A DNA stretch of 64,000 bases from Dendrophyllia cribrosa. Its lineage: Eukaryota; Cnidaria; Anthozoa; Scleractinia; Dendrophylliidae. The position numbers were made by a program, and so were the translations under genes. The stretch is from the NCBI GenBank assembly GCA_024195265.1, contig JAJLRJ010000004.1:40083960-40147959 (forward strand), read 5' to 3'. Shown here piece by piece: positions 11,590-22,079 of the stretch (position 1 is the stretch's first letter; every line of letters starts with the position of its first letter). The notes beneath the pieces are model-generated. The model was not told the origin of the DNA. It saw only the letters and a program-made list of their open reading frames with translations, and made no database searches.

Positions 11590-12044
11590 TTAAATGTTCA
11601 TTATAGATTTCAAATTATTTCTCAAATTTTTGTTTCGTCCAAAGTAAATAATTGGATTAATCGAGGACGGGATAAATGCCATTGCTAAAGACCAAGGCAA
11701 CACAATAGAGTGAAATGTAGGATATCTTTTAAAAGTCTCCATAAAAAAACCTGGCGTCAGAGAAGCCATAAGTAAGATGGCGACAATGCACATATCAAGT
11801 GCCACTTTCTTTTCACGCTGATATACCGCTGACATCTGTTGCGAGGCAACGGCATCACCCAACTGACGGTTGTGATGACGAATGGCGAACAGCATTCTGG
11901 TGAAATTGACAATTGGGACCACGAGAAACAGCACACCAGCAATGACAATGGCGATGAAACGTGGCAGAGGAGGCAAAATAAAAAGAATGAGGATTGTACT
12001 GAGCAGCCAAATTACGCTGGTGAAGATAGCGATTTTCATCGCAC
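11590..12044 (-). CDS. Class A GPCR gene 1, exon 2 (TM4-TM7)
   Basis: This exon encodes the C-terminal half of a rhodopsin-like receptor. The acceptor is TTTTTACAG|GTGCG (exon starts at 12044). It completes the split Gly codon of the exon at 16147-16597 (phase 1), giving an intact protein of about 301 residues. TM4 (about 154-175, with the usual Trp), TM5 (181-206), a basic intracellular loop 3, TM6 with its Pro (LTPGFF) and TM7 with NPIIY at about 280-284 are visible, followed by a short Lys/Arg-rich helix 8. Extracellular loop 2 is only a few residues and has no Cys, as in melanocortin/lipid-type (MECA) receptors; that comparison is inference and the ligand is unknown. Confidence 0.85.
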
Positions 12045-12598
12045 CTGTAAAAAAGCGAGAACTTGTTTTAGTAAAAAATAATAGTAAGCATTAGGGAGCG
12101 AGAAATTAAGGAGTTCGATTAGCAACTTACACTGGGATTAATTGTAGCTATTCAACTCTGAAAAGGAGTTATTTTAACCCCGAAGGGAGTTACCCCTAAT
12201 TACAAGAACGTTGTTTTATAAAAATAGCAAATAACAAATAGGAATTGAAAATTACCTTACTGATATTAACAGAGGAAAAAAGAAAACAAACTTTTTATGA
12301 AATTAAAAACTAATTATTTCTGAAATAAAACCAAAGGCCCCTATATGAGCCATCACGTGAATATGGAAGGTTTTTTTATATTTAATAGATGCCGGGAGTC
12401 ATTTTAAAGTTCAAAAAAAGAAATTTTGTTTCAAAAACGATAACTGTGCATTGTGTGAAACAAGAGAACTTGATGACGTAATGCGTTAAATTTGTTGTGA
12501 TCTTTGATTCAAGCGTTGGGATCCCACACGCTTATTATATTAGTAAACTGAGTACGATTATCTGTAAACTGCAAATGAAATTAAAATGGTAAATGTTA

Positions 12599-12915
12599 AC
12601 TTGCCTGATGTTTTCTTGAATCTGTTGCGAGGCCAAGTGGAATGGTCGTCGTCGTGTGATGCATTTTGCGAGCGATACACTGTCAAAATGTTAATAAATT
12701 AATAACCAACAGTGAAACGCGAAACGAAAATAAGAGCCGCGTGACAGCATTAAAATAAAAAGCGGTGAGACGCGATAACCATAAAGAAGCATTGTGAAAT
12801 ATTGTAACAACGGTCAAAACTACGCGACGAGCATCGTTTCGTTTCGCAAAATGCATCTCACAACGAAGAATATTCCACTTGGCTTCGCAACAGATTCAAG
12901 AAAACAACAGGCAAG
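12599..12915. mobile_element. MITE with about 80-base inverted repeats
   Basis: ACTTGCCTGATGTTTTCTTG at 12599 matches, inverted, CAAGAAAACAACAGGCAAGT ending at 12915. The similarity runs inward past CTGTTGCGAGGCCAAGTGGA to the CATTTTGCGA block. There is no coding capacity. Flanks do not give an unambiguous target duplication. Confidence 0.75.
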
Positions 12916-13390
12916 TGATACACATTTTAGTAAAGTTTCGCGACAACCGGTTGCTATTTTAACGAGATATGACGTCATAAGTAGCATGAGGTCAAGCCAT
13001 TTTTGAATAAAACTGCGTGTTTTTCATTTTTGTTTTCGGTAAAAAACATATAAAATGCTACCAAAAGCATCAAAATGTTTAATTTTTTGTTATTTTGCAA
13101 CTCTAGCAAAAAATATTTGCAATTTTTGCATTTTTCCGATAAATTTGAATTTTAATAAAACCCAAGATGGCGGCTATATTGGAGGCCATTTTGAATGACG
13201 TCACGGACCCCAGCAGCGCCACAACCCATAATATTTACCTTATCACAGGCTATCTATTAGACGTAAAATATTACCGAAATATTGCAACATCGCAAAAACC
13301 CAAGGGAGGGGTTGCGACAATTTCTCCCCTTGTACCACGGCGGGGGTATACGTTTGCGTGTTCGTCCGAGGGTTAAAACATTACGCCACC

Positions 13391-14003
13391 CGGCACCGCG
13401 GCAGAACGTTTGCGCATGCGTAAACTTCAAGCACTTCCGGTCCGTTAAACACAACACTTCTGCATGAACCAACAGACCTAGATTTTCTAGATGCAATGAT
13501 GAAAGGACCAAAACCGAAGAAAATTATGCTACGTACACGATCGGTTCTTGCATGAATACATTTCGAGATGGAGTGAAGACTTGTTTTTTGTGAAAAAATG
13601 CGATGCAAAAATTATTTGTTCATATTTCGTTGTTGGTGCAAACACCAAACCCCTTGGTGCAAACGCTTGAAACTTGAACGATGAAAAAACTTTTCAACGA
13701 AACAAACCTTTTCTCTACCTTTGTTTTATAACTCTTACTTTTTGTTTTCAAACTTCGCGGTACGGGAGTTTTATGTTGTTTATGTTGTAGTTCATTTTTT
13801 ATTTCAGGTAATTTTTGTTTTTCCTTTGTTTCAAATTCATGAGCATATATTACCATACCCAAAAACAATGGAAAAATAAAAATTACCCGAGATAAAAACA
13901 TTAACTACAACATTTACATGGGATTACAGTATGTCACCGGAAATGCGTAATTCACCGGATGCTCAGTTTTCTACTCATGCGCAGTGCGTTCTGCCGCGGT
14001 GTC
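13391..14003. repeat. Diverged inverted-repeat element
   Basis: CACCGCGGCAGAACG at about 13394 recurs inverted as CGTTCTGCCGCGGTG near 13987-14001. Both copies adjoin GCGCATG-type words. The interior has internal symmetries (for example around CCAAACCCCTTGG at about 13646). It probably represents an old MITE. No gene is seen. Confidence 0.5.
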
Positions 14004-14210
14004 ACGCCACCCAGTTCTCAATGCGTATTTGTGTCACGCTAAGAATTTTTTTAATTGATCGTTTTGGAAACGAAATTTGGTTTATGCCACCGAATCCGAG
14101 AGCTTTTAGAAACAACATTTACCGTGCAGTAGCGTTTAAATAAGTCTTGAAAAATCCATTTGAAGTCCGCAGAGCGGTTTTAATTTCCATACCAAGAGAA
14201 AATGATCTAA

Positions 14211-14491
14211 AGGCTGGTTTTCACTGGCGACGGAGTCAGGGTCGGAGTCGTAGTCGCATTCGTAAGAGCGCTTCCGACCTAGTGAAAATCAAAATTCGGA
14301 GTCGTAAGCGGAGTTATAAGCTCGACGGAATCGGAGTAGGAAGAATCAGAACGGTTCCATTTTCTTTCGATTCCGGTTATGACTCCGTAATCTTCTTCCG
14401 ATTCTGTCGGTTTGATTTCCACTAGATCGTAATGCTTTGCGCTTCTGATTACGACTCCGACTCCGACTCCGTCGTTAGTGAAAACCAGCCT
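14211..14491. mobile_element. MITE with 3-bp TAA duplication (Harbinger-like)
   Basis: AGGCTGGTTTTCACT at 14211 is inverted at 14477-14491, and TAA flanks both ends (14208-14210 and 14492-14494). The interior is built from GGAGTCG/CGACTCC words. Its end sequence resembles the 5885-6286 element (AGCCTGGTTTCCAT), so the two may use the same transposase type. Confidence 0.8.
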
Positions 14492-14739
14492 TAAGAGAAC
14501 AGAACAGCGTGCCCAGTGATAATTATTACTCATGCGCAAAGCGGTATGAGTTAAGGTTTGTGCTCCGTTTTTCTCTTTTTTTGTGTGTCACATTAGTGCT
14601 TGCAAATTTATGCATGCATATTTTAGTTTCATTATTTTCTTTACTTTCGGCTACTCTCACTTCCGGTTCTAAACAATAACGTCAGCAAAGTATCACCACA
14701 CCGTATCCTAGAACCCTCGTTACATTGCTTTGTCCACGT

Positions 14740-14872
14740 TAGGTATATATACCACACAGAAGAATCACTGGCTTCCTTGTGGTACAGCTTTCATTTATAA
14801 AACATTCATTAGTAACAACGTGGTTTGCAGGAACGATGACTGAATGAAAGGAGTAACTCTTCTCCATGTCGG
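14740..14872. repeat. Dispersed repeat, copy 1
   Basis: About 130 bases, including GAAGAATCACTGGCTTCC, the TTTCATTTATAAAACATTCA stretch and GGAACGATGACTGAATGAAA, reappear in reverse orientation at 44985-45118. Substitutions and small indels separate the copies. Its nature is unknown. Confidence 0.75.
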
Positions 14873-14884
14873 ACATAGACAGAT

Positions 14885-15374
14885 AGATTTTTTTTATTTA
14901 TATATGCACGGTAAAATTCATTAGCTATATTACATATTGAATAAAGTAAATACTAGAAGTTTATGCAACAACACTAAAACCTAAATGTAGCTACTCTAAA
15001 ATCTAAAATATATGATACAATATGGACTAAAATCTAAACTTAAAGCCGCTTTCCATGAATGCCGTGCCTTAAAATATATCCTTTATCAGGTTTTTAAATT
15101 ACCCAAGAAATTGTGCTTGCCTTGCTTCGTGTGGTAGGCTGTTCCAGGCAGCAGCACCACTATAGCTGAAGCTATTTTTGTAGAAATTTGTCCGTGGCAA
15201 CGGAACATTAACTTTGCTTGCAGAGTCCCTCGGGGTGTAGGCAGACTCGCTCTTGTTTAAAATATACCATAAAACTTTGGGGCCTCTTGTTTTCAATCTA
15301 ATATTAGCTTGCGCCAATGCTGTGTGAGTTATTTTCATTCTCTCTTTCATAATCGCACGGTGTCTATTCCACAG
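14885..15374 (-). mobile_element. 5'-truncated LINE, 3' end with coding C-terminus
   Basis: Minus-strand codons from about 15374 to 15099 read LWNRHRAIMKERM and later SFSYSGAAAWNSLP, the characteristic last segment of cnidarian CR1/L2-type LINE reverse transcriptase ORFs. A 3' UTR of about 210 bases follows, ending in AATAAAAAAAATC near 14885-14897. The fragment starts abruptly after a stop near 15375, as expected for 5' truncation on insertion. It lies in the intron of GPCR gene 1. Confidence 0.8.
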
Positions 15375-15654
15375 AGATCATATATCATATATCACATAGC
15401 TCTTATTATTGCTGGGGGTATTTTGCTTGTTCAGCGAATTATTTCAATGACTCTTGTAATTTTAAACAATTTTCCAGAAAAGTGAAATTAGATCCCTCAT
15501 TTAGGGAACTTAATTTTAACATTTTATCTGTTCAATCGGTGCCTAAGTAGTTAATATTATGAATGTATTATATTTTCTTATTTATTATAGACTAGTGCAC
15601 GACTCCTCAAGCATATTAATTGCTTCAATTATTGATCGTGTTTAAATAAAGGAT

Positions 15655-15684
15655 CTACTACTACTACTACTACTGCTGCTGCTG

Positions 15685-15744
<60 letters not shown>
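15655..15744. repeat. (CTA)n/(CTG)n microsatellite, possible LINE tail
   Basis: Thirty trinucleotide units, mostly CTA with a short CTG block, immediately follow TTTAAATAAAGGAT. Such simple-repeat tails after an AATAAA are common at LINE 3' ends, so 15590-15744 may be the tail of a plus-strand element. No coding part is visible. Confidence 0.85.
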
Positions 15745-16146
15745 TTGTAACGATCGTAACGTATATACTCACTTTTATGTTCAAGCCCCCGTCGAAGGTT
15801 TGTGTTTCAAACCGAAATATCGGGCACAAAAATAAATTTTTATTTTAGTTTATTTTGTTCTTAATGACTCTGTGTTTTCTCCGCCGTAAGAATCAGTTTG
15901 TCGTGTTGTTTTACAATGGTGAAAATAGTCAGATAAACCGGTAGTTTCTTGGTGTTGCGGATGGTGTGATCACCAAATGACGTAAAACAAAAGATTCAAA
16001 AGACACTGAACAATACCCGCACCACAACACAAAAGCTAACCAACAATGGCTTCCGCAACACCAAGAAACACCCGATAAACCAAAGGTATGGCACGCATTC
16101 TGATTGGTTAATACAGGTAGATTGGTCAATAAAACAAAACATTTAC

Positions 16147-16597
16147 CTTCTTTCGTGGCCCTAGAACGATAGACCAAAGGTCTGGATAAAGCATAATGGC
16201 GATCAAAACTGATAATTAGCACGTTGACGAAAGATAAGCCGCCAATAAACACCATGAAAATGTAATAAATGTCAAAAATCAGGGCTTGGTGTAGACACGA
16301 CTGCTCTACTCTTTGATAAACCAATCGCCACGCGACAAACATGGGCTGAACAATGAAACCCGTAAGGCAATCTGTGGAGGCCAGGCTGCACAACAGAATG
16401 TTGCATGGTTTCTGCAAAGAGGGCTTCTTGATAATAGTGACAATGATGGCCAAGTTACTGAGGAATGCAAAGACAGCACAGGATCCATTGACGGTAGCAA
16501 GTAGAATGTTGTTGATGTAGGCAGCCGTGTCCTTCATGGGGATTCCAATCCAATGTGGCAGCCCACAAATGGTGCCATTCCAGTCAATGAAACCCAT
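16147..16597 (-). CDS. Class A GPCR gene 1, exon 1 (N-terminus to TM3/IC2)
   Basis: The start is the ATG at 16597 (MGFIDWNGTICGLPHWIG); upstream in-frame codons lack another ATG, and a homologous 5' stretch in gene 2 argues against an earlier start. The N-terminus is short with one N-glycosylation sequon (N7). TM1 (about 29-56) has FLSNLAIIVT with N48. TM2 has STDCLTG with D76. TM3 starts near C101 and ends in DRHYALSRPL (132-141). The exon stops at GAAG|GTAAAT (GT at 16146-16145), phase 1, matching exon 2 at 11590-12044. It is a plasma-membrane receptor by family; the ligand is not inferable. Confidence 0.85.
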
Positions 16598-17852
16598 TTC
16601 GTCTTCTGCAGATTTAATTGGTTGTTTTTTCAAGAGATTAAATGTATATATATATATATATGGTTAAATTTTGTCTCAGAATCAAGACATTTTCAGTCTG
16701 TTTATAGCTTATATCACCTAATATCCAAAAAATGTGGTTTCATTGCAATATAAGGCAAGTTTAAAATTCTACGCTTTGTCAAAGTTTTGTGTTTTGACCG
16801 GAAACTGGCTCCATTGACCGAGAAAGGGACTGGGTCGATTACCCGTTTTCGGTTCTGCGATGGCTTTGAACAGCGGAGGATAAAACAAAATGGCGCCCAA
16901 GTGAAGAAATCGAAGGAACTGAACTGTTCATGGTGTATTTTGGCTGTTTGACGTACAGATTTTCAGATTTTAGCTTCAGAACTAGTAGGAACAGTAGGGA
17001 AAATGGAAAATCTCGTAAACTATTGATTATTATCCTACAAAACTTGGTGGGATGAACAACTGCATGCAAATGCACAAACGTAGTTTTAATACCGGCTAAA
17101 GAGTGAAGTATAGTTTAAAAAATAATTTTTATAGCGAGTGTGCTGTTCGAAATTGAAAAATATTCATTTTCACTGAAAATATTTCAATTCAAAGTGGTAT
17201 TAAAACTACGTCAGTGCAAAATGTGCTATTGAAGCAGATTCAACGCAGTTTTGGCCATATTTTTAAATACCATAGAAGAAAAACCGAAAGTTCATGATTT
17301 TGGTTTCATTAATATTTAAACCAGTAAGCGCCACAGGTAGCCAAAATAGAAAATCTCTTGACATGTCGGTGTTCTCTTATAACCATTATGCCATCCAAAA
17401 GGAATGAGAATAACTCAGGCACTGTATAAGTATTTTATTTTATTTTTCAAAATTCACAATTTTACCCAGGGCACATACCTTAAGAGATACATTATCAATT
17501 TTCCAGAAGCATGCACAAATAAAAAATCATAGAACAAAGTTCGGTTCGTCCGGCAATCGGATGAAATTAAACTCACAAAGAATTTAATCTATCAGACTAA
17601 GTCGAATGTTCGATAAAATTAAACTTTGATATTCGTTTTTTTGTACACTTACTTTTACTGTAAATTAGTTTTGGTCATTCCTTCATTAAAACTCTTGTCT
17701 AAGTCTAACATTTATCATTGTCATATTATACAGACCGCACCCTCTTGGCAGTGCTACTTTCTACCGTTTAAGAATACGAAAAAAATGTTGTAAATATGTT
17801 ATAACTTTTCATCCTATTTAATTTCTTCTCAATGTCGCCTGGAATCAAATGT
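16598..17852. other. Upstream of GPCR gene 1; non-coding
   Basis: No supported gene. Present are an AT dinucleotide run (about 16641-16662), an ATGGCGCCC-containing GC-richer patch near 16890, and a 16-17-base inverted pair (ACGTAGTTTTAATACC at about 17080 against its inverse near 17197-17212). Confidence 0.4.
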
Positions 17853-18110
17853 TTACAAAACCGCGCAAGAAGAAAGACTGGAAATAGTCCGCTGTGACGT
17901 CAATACAAGAATGCCGGTGTCGCGTTTTCTCGGTTCCTCACATTTTTTGGTGCTCCTTGAGGAAGAAACATGGTTCTATTGAGGTGTGTTGTCTATGGTT
18001 GTAGCAACACGCACCAAAAAACGGAGGAACTGAGAAACCGCGACACTGGCATTCTTGTATTGACGTCACAGCGGACTATTTCCAGTCTTTCTTCTTGCGC
18101 GGTTTTGTAA
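17853..18110. mobile_element. Palindromic MITE, about 98-base arms
   Basis: TTACAAAACCGCGCAAGAAG begins at 17853 and its inverse ends at 18110. The arms include CTGTGACGTCAATACAAGAA and are nearly perfect, around a 58-base centre. No coding capacity. Both arms carry a TGACGTCA palindrome, the CRE/ATF consensus, so the element could carry regulatory sites into this locus (inference). Confidence 0.85.
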
Positions 18111-18878
18111 CCCACCGGAAGTGAAATTTCACGTTTTCAGACGGCTAAATCAAGGACAAGAAAAATCGATATCGAAAATCTTTTTTCGACTTTCTTATCA
18201 GAACGCCATGTAGATTTCATCAAGCAAATAAAAAAATATCTGTCATATACACTTTAATGACTGGTCCCGAGGGAAACAGTGAATTTTGTTTCCTGAGGGA
18301 TCAGCCATTAAGTGATTTGTTATATAGCAACACAAAAACACAACACAACACAATTTGAAAATCTCGCCAAGCACTCGAGGTAAACATCAGTTGCATGATA
18401 ATCCTGCCACCTATTGTCACGGTAGCGGGTAACAGTGCACTGTTACCCTCTGACGTAAAAAAAGGTTCCCAATCATGTACGTTTGGCGGGAAACAGTTTG
18501 TTTGTTAGATGTCATGTGACTATGAATCAAGCGATAAACACGCATTGTATTGAAAAAAACTCCAGCTATATAATAATCTTTTAGTTGAATATTTTAGCGG
18601 CAGAAAATGTTAGGGAAATTTTAGCGGGATCAACTTGAATCTTGATTTATCCTAAACATTTCAAGTTGTAAACCATTTCCATCCTGGCCATCCGCTGCTA
18701 AAAACAGGCATTAGTAGTTTCGGTGCACTAAAATAGTAATTGTTAACAAAATTAAACCATTTTTTTTAGATTTCATTTGATACAAATATGTCTTTTGGTT
18801 TTTCAATGTGATACTAGAATCTGGTGACATGGCCCCTTCCAAGTGACAGCATAGGTGATGATACTGTCATAATGTACT
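18111..18878. other. Non-coding region
   Basis: No gene is supported. Small palindromes are seen at about 18427-18448 (GGGTAACAGTGCACTGTTACCC-type symmetry), and GGGAAACAG/CTGTTTCC words near 18269-18290 suggest remnants of another MITE. Confidence 0.4.
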
Positions 18879-19098
18879 GGGCCGAGTTGTTCGAAGGACG
18901 ATTAGCGCTAATCCAGGGTTAATTACTATGACAACTCATATGTTCTGTTGACAGTTAGTCCAGGTTTAGTGTTAATCAGGGCCGAGTTGTTCGAAGGACG
19001 ATTAGCGCTAATCCAGGGTTAATTACCATAACAACTCATATGTTCTGTTGACAGTTAGTCCAGGTTTAGTGTTAATCAGGCTTTGAACAACTCGGCCT
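18879..19098. mobile_element. MITE with internal 100-bp tandem duplication
   Basis: Terminal GGCCGAGTTGTTC at 18879 pairs with GAACAACTCGGCC ending at 19098. The left 100 bases (from 18881) are repeated directly from 18981 with only two differences (ACTATG versus ACCATA), so one arm was duplicated recently. No coding capacity. Confidence 0.8.
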
Positions 19099-19193
19099 GA
19101 TTGTCACAGTATTTCAGAGTGATTTTCTGGCTTGTGCTCCCATTGCCGTTTTTTAGCATAATTCTGTTGTTTTTATAAGTAAAGGTTTTTTAA

Positions 19194-20040
19194 AAAGTTT
19201 AGTAGTAAAAACTAGTGGGATTAAAACGCGGCGTTTCGACCGTTCTACGGTCATTATCAAGCAAAAGTAAGGATAAGAATTTACATAAGTACTAAATATA
19301 TGGTTGAACAAAGAAGTGAAATATGAAAAACGGGGTGTTAAAAACTAACAATACTAGAAATACGTGTCTCGCAGAACCTCGCGAAGCTCGGGGGAGGATG
19401 CACTGCAAAATTTTAGCAATGTGGGAGAGATGGAATTTCTGATTTGACTGGAGGAGAGGTTGGGTTGCATGCCGGCAATGGCCCTGAAATTTAAAGTTGA
19501 GACATTCTTGTCGCCAGTCGCTTCGATTTAACTTGACGAGACAGTCAAACTTGTTCTTGCATTTTTTAAGGATGGTGAAATTCTAGGTGAGATCATCCGG
19601 TGTACAGGAATGCTTATCACGAAAATGCTTGCCAATAGACGAAGACGTGTGTCTGTGTTCGTCCAGGCGTTGATGTAAATGCCGTCGTGTGAAACCAACA
19701 TAACCTGCATCACACAGGTCACATTTAAATTTGTAAACAAGACATTGTTGGTTAACAAGCGGCGGTTTAACTTCGCGCAATTTCAGATGTTGTTTGATCT
19801 TCTGGCTTACAAACACAGGCTGGATGGTCTTGCCAATTTTCTGACTCGGATCTTTGAGTTGTGTTCGTACAATATCAGCTGAAGCCTGGTCTTTAAATGG
19901 CAAAACAAGACGAACAGGATCTTGTACGTTGGTAGCAGCTGGTAATTTGGAAACTGGTTGATCACATGCTTTGTCTGCAATGAAACGAGTGATGGTGGAA
20001 TTAACTAATTTGTCTGAGTAATAATCTTTCAACACCTATT
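19194..20040 (-). mobile_element. 5'-truncated Penelope-like element (PLE)
   Basis: The minus strand carries the C-terminal part of a PLE: the RT-endonuclease linker and GIY-YIG domain (19583-20035), a further degraded stretch down to about 19400, then a terminal region with a 6-bp stem (GACCGT/ACGGTC) followed by GAAAC, a hammerhead-like core of the type carried by PLE ends. The RT is missing; the element is cut at 20040, where it abuts a Copia element in the opposite orientation. Confidence 0.8.
19583..20035 (-). pseudogene. PLE endonuclease fragment (GIY-YIG)
   Basis: About 150 residues. The linker contains RLVLPFKDQASADIVR and KPPLVNQQCLVYKFKC, followed by a zinc-finger-like C-x2-C and the GIY-YIG signature as VYKFKCDLCDAGYVGFT with RxHLHQRLDEH. 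Family knowledge: this endonuclease nicks target DNA for reverse transcription. The frame ends shortly after the catalytic helix, and the usual C-terminal LKKC-KFDCLV segment is found just beyond the stop, so the frame is damaged. No RT domain remains. Confidence 0.8.
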
Positions 20041-20056
20041 GCTATGGTGTTGAAAG
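20026..20056. repeat. Inverted repeat at the PLE-Copia junction
   Basis: CTTTCAACACC (20026-20036) and GGTGTTGAAAG (20046-20056) are perfectly complementary around 9 bases. They lie exactly where the minus-strand PLE frame and the plus-strand Copia frame meet, so the junction may have formed by microhomology or fold-back repair. Confidence 0.7.
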
Positions 20057-21816
20057 GTTTACCTGAGGGATATAAAACGTTTTCAGCCATTGTTTCGCAA
20101 CGCGACAAGAACGAAGATAAGATGAAGTTCCAAGAGTTTAAGGTCGCACTGAGGAGTTATGAAGAGACGGAGAAATCACGTACCCCATCACAAACTGGCG
20201 ACGACAGCGTCATGAACTGTAAGCAGAAGAACCCACCGCCAAACGGCCCTGTAACGTGCTATTCCTGTGGTCAGTCTGGATATAAGTCGCCACAGTGCCG
20301 GTCTAAGGACAAGAAGAATCCGAAGAAAGAAAACAACCGATGGTGCAGCCACTGCAGGTCGAAGACTCACAATACAGAAGTATGTCGCAAGAAAGACACC
20401 GCAAAAACCGTGAGTGATGAGAACAAGGATGCTTCATTTGCGTTCAAAGTGACTGTGGACAATTTTAATTCCATTAGAGACAACTCCTTGTTAGTAGATA
20501 CTGGAGCTACTGCTCATATTCTTAATGACAAATCTAAGTTTTTGAAATTTGATGACAAGTTTAAACCCGAAAACCATTACATAGAATTAGCGGATGGTAG
20601 TAGAGCATGTGGCATTGTATCTGCCAAGGGCAGAGCAAAAGTTCTTCTACATGATTTAGAGGGTGTTCCCCATGAAATTTTTCTTGAAGATGCTTTGTAT
20701 ATACCTAGCTATAAGCAGAACATATTTTCTGTCCAAGCAGCAGTCAATATGGGAGGTGCCGTAAACTTGACACCAAATTTCTCTGAGTTGAGTGCCCCAG
20801 ATGGTACGAAATTTTCCATAAAGAAATATGGTAAGCTGTATTATCTCAACTATACAAATCCTAATAGTGGAGCTTACAGTGCTGAAGTATGGCACAAAAT
20901 ACTAGGGCACTGCAATATGAATGATGTGTTTAAACTAGAGAATGTAGTCGAAGGGATGAAAATTGCCACAAAGGTACCTAAGCTTGATTGTGACACCTGT
21001 GTGCAAGGGAAAATGTCCCAATATCGAAATAGGGAACCAGACCGCCGTGCCTCTTCACCCCTACAGTTAGTCCATAGTGACCTAGCGGGTCCTATCACTC
21101 CAGAATCAAAGGATGGTCACAAGTATGCAATGGTATTTGTAGATGACTATTCAGGTGCTCTCGGAGTTTATTTTCTCAAAAATAAGTCTGATGCTGTAAG
21201 GGCAACTGAGCAATTCTTAGCTGATACTGCACCGTATGGTACAGTGAAACGATTGCGATCTGACAATGGAGGTGAATACATTAGTGAAGAATTCAAATCC
21301 CTCCTGTTGAAAAACCATATTAAGCATGAATTTTCTGCTCCCTACTCACCCCATCTAAATGGAACAGCTGAAAGAGCCTGGAGATCACTTTTTGATATGG
21401 CTAGATGCCTGCTAATTGATGCAGAATTACCCAAGCAGTTATGGACATATGCTGTCATGACATCAGCTTATATACGCAACAGATGTTACAACCCCAGAAC
21501 GGGTAAAACCCCCTATGAGTATCTGACAGGTATCAAACCAAATTTGTCTAACATGCATACATTTGGTACAGTGTGTTATGCTTATGCACAGAACAAAACC
21601 AAATTAGATCCTAGGGCTGAGAAAGGTATTTTTGTTGGTTATGACAGGTCTAGCCCTGCATTTCTTGTTTATTACCCTGATCAAAACAATGTCAAGAAAA
21701 TCCGATGTGTCAAGTTCACTGAGAAGTTTGACTGTGTTGATGAAAATTTACTTCCTGATTCTGTTAAAGCAGCAGAACCTGAAATGCCAAAACCTGAAAT
21801 GGGCAGGAAAGTATAA
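20044..21816 (+). pseudogene. Copia polyprotein, part 1: Gag C-terminus, protease, integrase
   Basis: About 590 residues. A first zinc knuckle CYSCGQSGYKSPQC (72-85) has Tyr in place of His. A second, CSHCRSKTHNTEVC (101-114), keeps all four ligands. The aspartic protease motif is VDTGATAHIL (DTG at 152-154). The integrase has its zinc-binding His/Cys set (H284, H289, C316, C319) and catalytic D346 (HSDLAGP), D407 (RSDNGGEY) and E443 (TAERAWRS). The N-terminus is lost at the PLE junction, so the ATG at 20044 is not the native start. The frame ends prematurely at 21814-21816; the homologous sequence continues in another frame (RRYLIRYRARPRYL). Confidence 0.9.
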
Positions 21817-22079
21817 GGCGTTACCTCATTAGATATCGTGCTAGACCAAGGTATCTTGATGACTATGTAACTGGGGAGGAACTTGACAATGCAGTTGATG
21901 ATGCTGCAAATTGTACTGTTGATTTCTGTTACAGAGTAAGTAATGTTCCAGAGTCCTACCAAGATGCCATCTCATCCCCAGACTCCAGTAAGTGGAGAGA
22001 TGCAATGAATGAAGAGTTAGATGCATTATGGGACAATGAAACATTTGAACTCACTCTTTAACCAGAGGGTAAAATCTCA
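21812..22079 (+). pseudogene. Copia polyprotein linker, frameshifted and with a stop
   Basis: From about 21812 the reading frame changes and continues through DAISSPDSSKWRDAMNEELD, the conserved segment that precedes the Copia RT. At about 22060 a TAA interrupts it (ETFELTL, stop, PEGKISVGGKW). Two lesions within 250 bases separate the integrase part from the RT part. Confidence 0.85.

Larger units (their letters stand above)
12045..16146 (-). other. Intron of GPCR gene 1, filled with repeats
   Basis: GT-AG bounded 4.1 kb intron inferred from the matched phase of the two exons. It contains several MITEs and inverted repeats, a LINE 3' fragment and a CTA microsatellite, described separately. 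Confidence 0.75.

Noticed and set aside
15629..15829. Val-rich minus-strand protein
   Set aside because: Translation of the CTA/CTG microsatellite.
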